Assembly (NCBI RefSeq): GCF_000512585.2
Contig: NC_089241.1
Span: forward strand, 7,830,001 to 7,894,000
DNA from: Kwoniella bestiolae CBS 10118
Taxonomy: Eukaryota; Basidiomycota; Tremellomycetes; Tremellales; Cryptococcaceae
Length of the DNA stretch: 64,000 bases
Reading direction: 5' to 3'
Every line of letters starts with the position of its first letter. Position 1 is the stretch's first letter. The notes under the pieces were generated by a model. That model was given only the letters and a program-made list of their open reading frames with translations, searched no databases and was not told where the DNA came from. Below, one piece after another: positions 1 to 9,445 of this stretch. The position numbers were made by a program, and so were the translations under genes.

Positions 1-917
1 GCTGGTCCTTGAGATCCCCGGCTCTCCACCATTCGTCCACTACCTCTCATATCCATCCATCGTCCAATCGACTATCCCAATCTTCATTACCCTTGTTTCC
101 CATTCCCAAAAACACCATCTAGATCCGTTCCTGCTATGCTCCACCCTATTCCAGCGTCGACGACACAGACCCTTCCATTACTACAGCAGCATTGTGATAA
201 TAACGACACTCACCTGTAATGAATTAAATAGGTCAGCATACCGTTCATTTGACTATCCTAACAGTGAAAGATGTTGACTCACTCTTAACCATCTGATTGA
301 GCGAAACAACGAGAAAGCAATCCTATCAGTATCCTGTCCTTCTGTGTCCTCGTCTTGGTCAAGGTGTTGATGGTGATGGTACTCACTTTGATAACCTGTG
401 AAGAACCCGTTAGTGATGGATGAGACTAATTAAGAAGGATCAAAATGTCTGTATTTCTTACTTTGATGAATTCGCACCCAATCCACCAAACAGCAACAGA
501 CTGGACTGTGTGGTATCGTATCGTATCGTATGATACACTATGGCAACACCACCAAAAACCTGCAGATCGACGGAATCAAATTTCACTTTGATACAACATT
601 TCGAGCGGAGTTTCTCGGTGATTTGTTGCTCTTGGAGTGGCAAAACTGCAAAGAGAGAGGACTGCGGCGCAGACCGCCAAGTGACTCAAGACCTTCTTAC
701 GTAATTGATTAGTTTCTTATCTTGCCATCCTTTGGGAATCCGTTGAGCCGGTCCAATCCGAAGTGGATACAGAACATGCTTATTCCCCTGATGACTGGCA
801 GTTATCGGTCACTTGACTAGAAGAGCGCGCAGGTAGAGAGACATTGTTATTCGTACTCATTGTTTTCTGATCATCACATATCAAGGCGTTAGGACTCTCG
901 CAAGTCGAATTGTAAAG
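1..917. other. Left-edge non-coding or unresolved stretch
   Basis: No gene could be supported here. On the minus strand there are splice-like signals (acceptor then donor) around 380-390, 290-300 and 230, which could belong to tiny 5' exons of a leftward gene lying mostly outside the window, but no continuous protein could be assembled. The right part (about 700-917) is the promoter and 5' UTR of the Zn2Cys6 factor that starts at 918. It holds one CGG-N6-CCG pair at 749-760, a spacing known for fungal zinc-cluster sites, which might allow self-regulation. Confidence 0.3.
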
Positions 918-3461
918 ATGCCACCCAGTCCGACCCCTCGCATGAGGTCATCCTCCATAACACCCAGCTCGCAAAATAGGGTAGCTTGTAAACGATGTTC
1001 TATCCGGAAGAGAAAGGTCAGTCATCCATTCCCCCTGTGTCTGATGTGTGCTCTGTTCTTGTTTACCTCATAGCTGATGTTCTGTGGACCCACAGTGCGA
1101 TAAGCTACAGCCACGATGTACAGCCTGCGTAGAAGCTGATGTGGAATGTGAATCCGGAGTCAAGGGAGTTGAGAGGAATCTTCTGATGTCAGTACCCATT
1201 TCCATTCCAGCCAGAACGAGCCCAGCCGATGTACTCTATGATTCTTCAATAGGCAGACCCAAGAATTGCAGCGGCGCATAGACTGGCTAGAAGGGCTAAT
1301 AAGGGACAACCGACCTTCGCTACACGATATTAGCTCCATATCGACTGGGTCTCCTCTGATCCCACACGCGGCCCCTTCAACAGCGCAGCCAAGGCAGGAG
1401 GGATTTGATCTCCCAACGTTAGTATCAGCCGGTATATCTATGCAGAGAGCAGTGAACATGCCTGATCAAGGATATGTCCACGGTTTGAGCCCGAGCGACA
1501 ATCGGTTCAATTCCGGGGATCTATCGATATCGTCAGCAGCTCAACATCCTAGATTACCTTCCATTGAAAAAGCCTTGGAGATTGTGAACCTATTTCTAGC
1601 GAGACAAATGCAGAGTCATCATTGTGTGACTAAAGAAGGCATAGAAGAAGATCTTAGGCTGGTCTATGGAGAGAATGGGTTGACCGATCCCAAATTGGCA
1701 GGAAGCAGGTTTAGATGCTTTTCGGTTATCTATCTGGAGACGAGTCCGGCTTATCATGGGGGTGATCACTCGTTAGAAAGGAGTATCGGATTGATGTGCA
1801 GAAGTCTAGCTATGAAGGAGATCTCAAACGTACTTGCCAAAGAGGACCTGGTGAGTGTTGCATCTCTGATCATTTAAACAGAACCAAGTAGAAGTGACTT
1901 ATCGCTGACGAGCGTATTGGCGGGTGTCTTAGACCGCTGTACAAGCTTTGACATTGTTATGTATATACGGGGTGGACATACCAGGAGGGCCGAGTCTCAG
2001 TCAATTGGTCGGATTCGCAGCTCGGGCCGCCATGTTGATCAATATCCACCGTCGTGATGATATCTACATCGCACCCATGTTAGGATCAAATCAAGACAAA
2101 GCTAGTTTTCAGAAGCATAATGAACTGAGAAAGAATATATTCTGGGCCATTTACTGTTTAGATCGCTTAGCGAGTTTCACTCTGGGACAGCCTCTATCTA
2201 TCAGAGATAGCGATGTTGATGTTGACGTGAGTACTTATCCAACTATGTATAGCTGGCTAAAGCTGATACAAATGACGTATATGTTCCATCTAGCTTCCAT
2301 CTGACCCGACATCCCAAAAGAATGACTCACTATTAGTAGAAGTCTCCGGTACAGCCCTTCGTCGGCATCAGATCCACCTACGTCGATTATACGGGATAGT
2401 CAGGGAGACGTTTTATTCGGCTTCGGTCAACTCGAGTAAATCGATGGAAGGGAAAGAACAGGTAGTAGCAGATTTCGTACGTCAAGCTCAAGCATGGTAT
2501 AACCAAAGTCCATTGAAAGCTGCTTTCGTGCCTATATCAGAAGCTACCGTTTCTCGTCAGGTAAGCCGGTCCCATACTCTGATGGCAACCGGATGCTGAA
2601 TGCTTATATCATGTCGTGATATGTGATTAGGTGGTCGACGACATATCATACCATCAAATGATAATGGCCGCTCACCGACCCTCACCCCTCATACCCGAAA
2701 TTCCTTCTTCATTCGTCATGACGCTTAAATACTCTGCGAGCCTATCGATCGACCTTTATCGACACTACTGTAAATCCAAGAAAGTATTGATCATTTGGAC
2801 TCACCTATATCAAATATTCATGTCCTGCACCACCCTCATATACTGCTTCAACGAATTCCATCAGCGGAAAGACCTGGTAGATCTAGATGAGAACGAGATC
2901 GACATTAGGATAGAACAATGTAAAGACCTTTTGGCGAAGTTTGGGACCTCATGGCCCGAATCATCAAGGTATCAAATCATGTTTGATAATTTAGTCCATT
3001 CGTTTAGATCTCAAATTCAGAATCAAGATAATCCCACGGCGGTAAGAACCGATGAAGATCCAATTGATCTCGCCATTTGGGGTAATGGCGATATTGCTGG
3101 TACTACCACGATACCATTTGAGAGGATATTCGATAATAACATCGTGAGAGATTATACCGATGGTGAACAACATCAAAATCAGCCTCAAGGTCAACAGATA
3201 TTCTCGTCCAACACGGTGCTGGAGGCTGAAGGCGAAATATCACCCTCAGTCAGAGATAACAGTCAGATAGAATCACAGCCCGACGTCTCCATTTTCGATC
3301 TGTTCGGTAATTTCCCGATGCTAGATCCAGCGTCAAATACGGATGGTTTACCTGAGGCAACAACGGTAACTACGACAGACCAATTGTTCGGTTCGATGGG
3401 ACCGCCTTGGGAATACTCGCCTGGATCTTTGGGGTCGATGAACTCTGTGATGGGCATGTAG
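918..3461 (+). CDS. Zn2Cys6 fungal-type transcription factor
   Basis: Six exons give about 712 residues. Exon 1 (918-1016) ends inside the zinc cluster and exon 2 resumes at 1096. Joined, they read CKRCSIRKRKCDKLQPRC then CVEADVEC, a clean Zn2Cys6 binuclear cluster at residues 24-51. A coiled-coil-like stretch (LQRRIDWLEGL) follows at once, as is usual for dimer-forming members. The middle of the protein (exons from about 1253, 1933 and 2340) carries the fungal-specific transcription factor domain, recognisable by ELRKNIFWAIYCLDRL and QPLSIRDSDVDV. The last exon (2631-3461) ends in a Gln/Asp-rich acidic tail that may activate transcription. The gene is convergent with a permease gene, with an atypical lyase beyond it, so it is the likely local regulator of that pair. 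The exon 2/3 and 4/5 junctions each have two plausible choices. Confidence 0.93.
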
Positions 3462-3800
3462 GATCGGATGTGACTTCACGTACGTGGCCGAGTACACTGT
3501 ATATCCTGGATTATAGTCATAAAGTATGTACAGTATGAACATGTAATTTTGGAATGTCGTTCAATCGAAAAGACTTCATCATAACGACCTTGAAACATCC
3601 TTTTCATCACTCATGTATGAAAGCCTATATAACGATCCAACAACTAGATACCGAGAGAACTACAAATTGCAAATTCCGTACGATCCACTAGAGACACTAA
3701 ACAACCTGCAACCATTCCCGAAATCAATCTTCACCAAGTCTTCTCTCATAACCCCATACTATCGGACAACCTTCGTCTCACAACCGCTAAGCTGTCCAGC
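3462..3800. other. Convergent intergenic spacer
   Basis: This 339-bp spacer lies between the stop codons of the rightward transcription factor and the leftward permease. It is AT-rich, has no supported coding frame, and probably contains both 3' UTRs and polyadenylation regions. Confidence 0.6.
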
Positions 3801-6351
3801 CTATCGTCGACTCTGAACAGGAACCACCTCCAATCCATCCTGAGCCTGCTTGTTATCCGCCTCGTCCTCATACGCATGGGGATGTTGGACCTCTTGAGCT
3901 TGATCGGCGTATATCTCTTGACCGATCTTCTGGTTTCGAGGTCTACATCACAAAGATACACATCAATCAGCATGAGTCATGGGTCTGTGAACATGAGAGA
4001 GAAAGACTCACCTGACATATCTCATATCGATGAATCGGATCAACCAAATTTCAAACATTACGAACAACCACATTCCAACTGTCAATTTCCATCCGATTCT
4101 ATAGTGCGGAGCTTCCTTGGCTGGCCAAATCAAAACATTTGCCCACGAATTCACACCATACCATGTTGCAGTGCAACATCCAATGATGAACGCTCGCATC
4201 TCCGAGTCGTGAGGTGTCATATCACTCAACCACGCGAAGAGTGGTGGCGAAGTGGCGATGAATGAGAAACTCAAGAAATCTGAAAATTTCACACAATGTT
4301 ATCAGTCAAAAAACTGAGGACGGATGTGAGGAGCCCACTCACAAGAGAAGTACTTGGCTCCCATCGAGACGTTCCATACTGACATGATGATGCCGGGAAT
4401 CAGACCCAATACCTATGATTACGATCATCCCCGTCAGCTCTCATCTCATCAGACTTGAGTGGATCGAAGCTCAACAGTGAGAGAGAGGAGGGGACACTCA
4501 CCGCCTGTGCGAAGATGATGGCCCATCGAGTCTGGAAATAATCCGATGCCCACCCCCATCCCCAGACCAGGACGATGGAAATCGCATATCCGACCATGGG
4601 CAGCGCATTGACTTGAGCGACTGACCAGACGGCAGTCCCATCAGGGTTCTTGAGCGATTTTAAGAATAGGTTGAAATCTATCCACACGCTTGCGTTAGCA
4701 CTCCCACAATACCTTCACGGGTGAATGAGAGGATTTTCGCTTACAGAGATATCCTTGTTGGGCAAGCTGAGCGGTCATGTAGAAGATAGGGAACAGGTAG
4801 AGTTGAGGTTGTTTAACAGCCCTTACGATGGTGTGTCTATCGAACTTCTTGTTGTCTGCTCGTCGGAATCGGAGACTTCGGTCTTGGGCCATTTTCACGT
4901 GTTTCTCTTTGAGCCAGAATGCCCAGGGGCTATTGGATCGCAGAGTCGCATGTCAGTACATGACTGTGGACTGGACTATCAGATAACCGGTAAATATGAC
5001 TTACTTAGGTCTGGAGGGATAGTCTGGGATCAGGAAGAACCCGCATGCAGCCACTATAATGGTCATGATTCCGTCGATCAACTATGAGTCGGAAGATCAT
5101 CATATCAGTCTTTGCCTCTGTAAAGCGAGGTGAAGGACACTCACAAACATCCATCTCCAACCTCTGATTCCAGATTTACCATCCAGACCTTCATATATAG
5201 CAGCTTGGAGACCACCGGCAAGCTGGTCGAGGTGAATAGAAATAAGCACAATGGTCCTTTGTTACAAGAAGATGTGGAACACTTACCATACTTCCCACTA
5301 AGGATAGGAACAGATGTTATTGAGATCAGCTACCGGGCGTAGGGTATTCGAGGACGGGCACTCACTCCACTGGGAACTGTGGTAGAAACTGATCCTCAAG
5401 GCTAGCTCCGAGGGGGTAAACCAACTGGAAAGGAGGAAGATGGCTCCGGGATAGGCGGAAGCTAGATGACCCAGCAGACAAGGTCAACCGGCTGAGCCTT
5501 TCGAGCCTCGACCATGTTTGGCTCACCTTCAAAAGCTCCTACTAATGCTCGGAGGGCGTAGATTTCCTTGACATCCTTAGCGAAGAAGAAGACGATGGTG
5601 AGGATTCCCCTGTGCATGTGCAACAACAAAGTTAGCGAATGATGGAGTGACTTTAAAAATGCTTTGAAATAAACTTCTGAGAGTGGCCACTCTCTCCATT
5701 TTCATGTGATGATCTGATAAAGCAACACTTACCAAGTGAATTCCAGTCCGGGTAACCACCATGAAGGTCTAGTCCAAGTCATCATGATTTGCGAGGGCTA
5801 TGTCCGGGACGACGTCAGCATACCACAATCGAGGATTTCTCGAATCGTTAAGCGGTATCTCAGCTCACAATGACGAAAACAGCATATCCAACGTTGAAGT
5901 AGGTCGTAAAATAGTTGTATTCGTTGGCCTTGATATTGAGATCTGGCGACGTGCGGGTACAGTTTTAGCGAGTGCATTACCGACTGAAACGTAGGTTGGG
6001 AACACATACCTTCTTTCATACCTGAGACATACGCCGCAGAGATATCTACGCGTACCGACGTTCCTGTTCAGCGCCCAACCCAAATCGTTGGCGAAAGCTC
6101 GACTCACTCTGTTGGTCCAGCCCTTTGATGATTTGCGAGATACAAACATAAACCAGCAAGATCAAGTCTAATCTCGCGACGAACAGTCTCTCAGCTTTGG
6201 TCTTGACTTGTACTTCCGCACCACTAATCACATCCACCCGTTTGGCCTTGTCTTTGCCATCCTCTTGGTCGTCTTTGGCCATGACCCCAGAATCATGTTC
6301 GCGGTCAATAGTGTAAGGTTGGATCTCGTCCTTCGATTGAGTTCGATTCAT
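3801..6351 (-). CDS. MFS permease, allantoate/anion:cation symporter (Dal5-like) family
   Basis: A plasma-membrane major-facilitator transporter, split into about 13 short exons. Exon 1 (6351-6108) encodes a charged cytoplasmic tail and the start of TM1 (LDLILLVYVCISQIIKGLDQ). Exon 2 is a 36-nt mini-exon (6045-6010) giving NISAAYVSGMKE, and exon 3 gives NIKANEYNYFTTYFNVGYAV. Both are signature blocks of the fungal ACS/Dal5 family, as are TRPSWWLPGLEFTW, GLQAAIYEGLDGKSGIRGW and FFLIPDYPSRP further on. The C-terminal tail (RNQKIGQEIYAD...) is also typical. Family substrates include allantoate, ureidosuccinate, nicotinate, pantothenate and other carboxylates; the substrate here cannot be told from sequence. 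It is divergently paired with the lyase gene at 7415 over a shared promoter and lies next to a Zn2Cys6 regulator. The stop is at 3801-3803 and the ATG at 6349-6351. Confidence 0.93.
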
Positions 6352-6574
6352 CGTGAATGAATACCGGAGTAGTCAGAGTCCTCGTCAATGTGTCGCCGTA
6401 AAAGGTATGTCGTCTGAATGTGTCAGTACAGTGACGATCCAGAATCACTTGAGCAGTTGAGATCAGGACAGAAGAACCATCTTGATCCAACGAGTGGATG
6501 GGTGTTTATACCTTTAACAACCCAAGTATCAATCGGATCACCGGGATCTCTTATCAGTTCCAACCAGACATTAT

Positions 6575-6588
6575 CGGATTCCAGTCCA
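6575..6588. promoter_or_regulatory. Operator-like palindrome copy 1 (CGGAT-N4-GTCCA)
   Basis: The sequence reads CGGATTCCAGTCCA. It shares the CGGA...GTCC core and the 4-bp centre spacing with two further copies in the same promoter. CGG half-sites in inverted orientation are the classical target of Zn2Cys6 factors, and one is encoded nearby at 918-3461. Confidence 0.5.
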
Positions 6589-6625
6589 CCTCTCAAACCG
6601 GTCCATTCAACCCGATAATACTGAG

Positions 6626-6639
6626 CGGACTTTTGTCCG
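6626..6639. promoter_or_regulatory. Operator-like palindrome copy 2 (CGGAC-N4-GTCCG)
   Basis: A perfect inverted repeat, CGGAC-TTTT-GTCCG, equal to CGG-N8-CCG. It is the best of the three related elements between the permease and lyase starts. Confidence 0.6.
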
Positions 6640-6935
6640 TCTCTATTTGGCTCTGTATTCCAGTTCCCCAGTCAAGGGTCGGCTAAAATTCCACCAATCC
6701 GGGGGAAAGTAGATAACCTAATACTCAATTCTTACCCTGAAATAAGAAGAATTGACTAATGAGGAAAGTGTAGAAGGGGACTGTCCGATCACCTGTCATG
6801 TGATTTGGGGAAGCGCGAATGACTGGGTAAACCGAATGACAACTTTGGCGCATTCCGATGCGATGGTGAACGTCATACCTCAACATTGGATTTGGACAAT
6901 TCTCCACTCGAGTGGTATCTCACAATGGCAGTCGT

Positions 6936-6949
6936 CGGACGGATGTCCA
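6936..6949. promoter_or_regulatory. Operator-like palindrome copy 3 (CGGAC-N4-GTCCA)
   Basis: The sequence reads CGGACGGATGTCCA. It differs from the perfect copy at 6626-6639 by one outer base, apart from the free 4-bp centre, and lies closer to the lyase gene. Confidence 0.55.
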
Positions 6950-7414
6950 TTCGACAGATGACAGCAGGTCGTCTCTGACAACATGCTCGGGCCATCTTTC
7001 GACCCGAGAATGACACTGCATCATTTCGAGACAGACATGACGGACTGCGCGGGTGGACCGAGTGGACATGTTCCGCTGAAGCTGCTCCTTGGCGATACAT
7101 TTAAGAAGGGAGTGAGATAAGCCATGATCGCGACTGGTAAAGCATCACTCAGCTCAGCAACGAGACTCTTAAAGTCTACGCTCTGAAATAAACCACACAA
7201 AGTCATTCAACCTGGTGAGTCCATCCTACAAGCCAACCTGCACTTGCAAGGTTGCTGACGGGGTCTGGCTTTAGACTCCCTATCCTCCAAGACCTGACAT
7301 ACGCTCTCATACTCGACCGTTCTGCAACACCCATATCAACCATGTACGTAACACCGCTCATACGTCCGCTCGTTGAGATCTGTGCTGATAGCCTCCTTAC
7401 CTATTGCAGCCACC

Positions 7415-9034
7415 ATGCCCATCGCTACGCCCCTTCCCAACATCAACGGCCATACCTCCCTCCCCAACGGTCCAACCAAGCTCAACGGGCATACCCCTAC
7501 CCCCAACGCCAACGGTCATCCTAAAATCAACGGCCACTCCCACTCCCAAGGCGTAGCATTCACCGAAGCGCGTCTGGCCAAACCCCCCAGTAAACTACTC
7601 CAGCTATACGAGAACCTGCCCACAGTCATCCGGGAGAAACGTCAATTCGATGCCTTTCTCCAAATCGACCTCGCCCACCTGGTCATGATAACCGAACAAT
7701 CCATCATCCCGCGTTCCATATCCCGACAACTCTTTCCCGTACTACTGGACATCCGATCCAGGGGGGCTGACTCGGTCCCGCTAGATATGGATAAAGGGAC
7801 GTTACTCCTTCAGGTCGAATCTGTCCTGGCGTCTCGGCTGGGAGAAGACGTGGCTGGGATGTTACATACCGCCAGATCTCGGATCGACCAGGGTGCCACT
7901 GCCAGACGTCTCTTCAAGAGAGATAAACTTTTGGGTGTTATGTCGTACATCCTGGACCTTCAAAAAGTTTTGATCAGGGTAGCAGGTGAAAATAAAGATA
8001 CGATCACCCCCACCTATACGCACTTACAGCATTCCCAACCAGGTACTTTTGGGCATTACCTCCTCTCATACGTCGATAAGTTACACGAAGATTTCCAAAG
8101 ATGTCAAGATGCGTTCACTCGGGCCAACCGCAACCCCCTAGGCGGAGTGGGATTATCAGGAACATCCTGGCCTATCAACAGAGAACGAACTACCGAATTG
8201 TTGGGATTCGACTCTACGATCTATCACTCCAAATTATCGAGAGAGGCATTTTACGCAGCCGAGATAGCTTATACCCTGTCGTTCGTAATGGCCACGCTCA
8301 ACGATCTAGCCACGGACCTGCACTTATTCTCAAGTGTGGAATTTGGGTCAGTGGAATTGGACGACTCATATTGCAGTACGTCCAGTATATTCCCGCAGAA
8401 GAAGAACCCCGTCACACTCGAAGCTATCAAGGCCAACGCTGGATCATCCGTCAATTGGGGGTCTACCGCCCTAGCCACCTTCCGAGGAGAGGGGACAGGA
8501 GATCAGGGGATCAGGTCTGTGCCCCTCTTAGACGGGGCGTTCGAGACTACCTCCAATATGCTGGAATTGATGGGCGGGATCGTAGACACCCTCCAAGTTA
8601 GAGGGGAGAGGATGAAGAACCTCTTGGAGAGTAGTTGGTGCACTTCGAGTAATCTTGCGGATGTCCTGGTTAGGAATAATGGATTGTCGTTCAGACAGGC
8701 TCATCATGTCGTGGCGAGGTTGGTGAGGATCTGCGAGTTGGAGGGTGTACCTAGATCGAAAGTTACTGGAGCGATTCTGGAGAGAGCAGCCGAGGAAACG
8801 CTGGGGTACGCTGTGGTCATGTCTGATGGGGATCTTCAAGCTTCTTTGGATCCTCAGGAGTTTGTTAGGACTAGGATCAGTGCGGGAAGCGTTGGGCCGG
8901 GTGAAGTTGCGGAGATCCTCAGGTTGAGTGGAAATGCTTTGGAAGATGATGAGAGGTGGTTGAACGAGAAGAAGGAGCAGATCAAGAGAGCCGAAGAGAA
9001 GCTGAAGAAGGCTATTGATGTTATCATGGGGTGA
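7415..9034 (+). CDS. Atypical argininosuccinate-lyase-like enzyme (fumarase/ASL superfamily)
   Basis: A single uninterrupted frame of 539 residues. The chosen ATG has a good context (CCACCATGCC). The first 45 or so residues are a Gly/His/Asn-rich low-complexity leader. The catalytic fold is clear: HTARSRID near residue 150, YTHLQHSQPGTFGHYLLSY, NRNPLGGVGLSGTSWPINRE, and the superfamily loop TSSIFPQKKNP, which contains the catalytic serine position. It differs from ordinary argininosuccinate lyase in three ways: the N-terminal WGGRF block is absent, the conserved Asn of HT(A/G)RSRND is Ile, and the loop has Phe in place of Met. It therefore probably cleaves or forms another N-substituted aspartate or succinyl compound, releasing fumarate; this is inference. 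The permease and regulator context suggests catabolism of an imported substrate, not arginine biosynthesis. It is intron-free, unlike most neighbours. Confidence 0.85.
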   Translation: MPIATPLPNINGHTSLPNGPTKLNGHTPTPNANGHPKINGHSHSQGVAFTEARLAKPPSKLLQLYENLPTVIREKRQFDAFLQIDLAHLVMITEQSIIPRSISRQLFPVLLDIRSRGADSVPLDMDKGTLLLQVESVLASRLGEDVAGMLHTARSRIDQGATARRLFKRDKLLGVMSYILDLQKVLIRVAGENKDTITPTYTHLQHSQPGTFGHYLLSYVDKLHEDFQRCQDAFTRANRNPLGGVGLSGTSWPINRERTTELLGFDSTIYHSKLSREAFYAAEIAYTLSFVMATLNDLATDLHLFSSVEFGSVELDDSYCSTSSIFPQKKNPVTLEAIKANAGSSVNWGSTALATFRGEGTGDQGIRSVPLLDGAFETTSNMLELMGGIVDTLQVRGERMKNLLESSWCTSSNLADVLVRNNGLSFRQAHHVVARLVRICELEGVPRSKVTGAILERAAEETLGYAVVMSDGDLQASLDPQEFVRTRISAGSVGPGEVAEILRLSGNALEDDERWLNEKKEQIKRAEEKLKKAIDVIMG

Positions 9035-9445
9035 GATCCGTAGATTCAGCTTGGCGTAACGTATTTGTAATCAATTCATGTTTTTGTGTATATGGTAATG
9101 CTATGAATCGATGCCTGGCTTGCGAATGTGTTTTTCCGTGCACGTTGAGATCGCGAGATTGAGACTATCGCCAGTACTGGTAATTACGATCCACTGCCTA
9201 AAGTAACGCTGCCTTACTACTAGTAAGAAGCATAGATACAACATTCCACATATACATGTAAGAATATAAAGCCAAATACAACTTCAACGTGACTGTCGAT
9301 CCGACTTCTTGATATCATATCTTCAATCCCATTGTAATGCCCCAAGACTCAATACAAGAAATGATAAGTACTTCCCCTCTCACTCTCACGATGGCGCCAC
9401 ATATGGTCTGTGCATCTAGACTTTCCCTTCAGGACACAACCGAAC
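9035..9445. other. Convergent intergenic spacer
   Basis: This 411-bp stretch lies between two stop codons on opposite strands. It probably holds two 3' UTRs. I see no gene or repeat in it. Confidence 0.6.

Larger units (their letters stand above)
6352..7414. promoter_or_regulatory. Shared divergent promoter of permease and lyase
   Basis: A 1.06-kb region between two start codons that point away from each other, with no supported coding frame. It contains three 14-bp elements of the form CGGAY-N4-GTCCR, annotated separately. Near its right end there may be a 5' UTR intron of the lyase gene (donor-like GTACGT at 7344, acceptor-like TTGCAG before 7412). Confidence 0.75.

Noticed and set aside
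180..480. Minus-strand mini-exons of a leftward gene
   Set aside because: Acceptor/donor pairs are visible, but the joined pieces give no convincing protein, so no gene was annotated.
8101..8601. 166-codon open frame on the plus strand inside the lyase gene
   Set aside because: It overlaps the lyase frame fully; the lyase frame has family motifs and this one does not.
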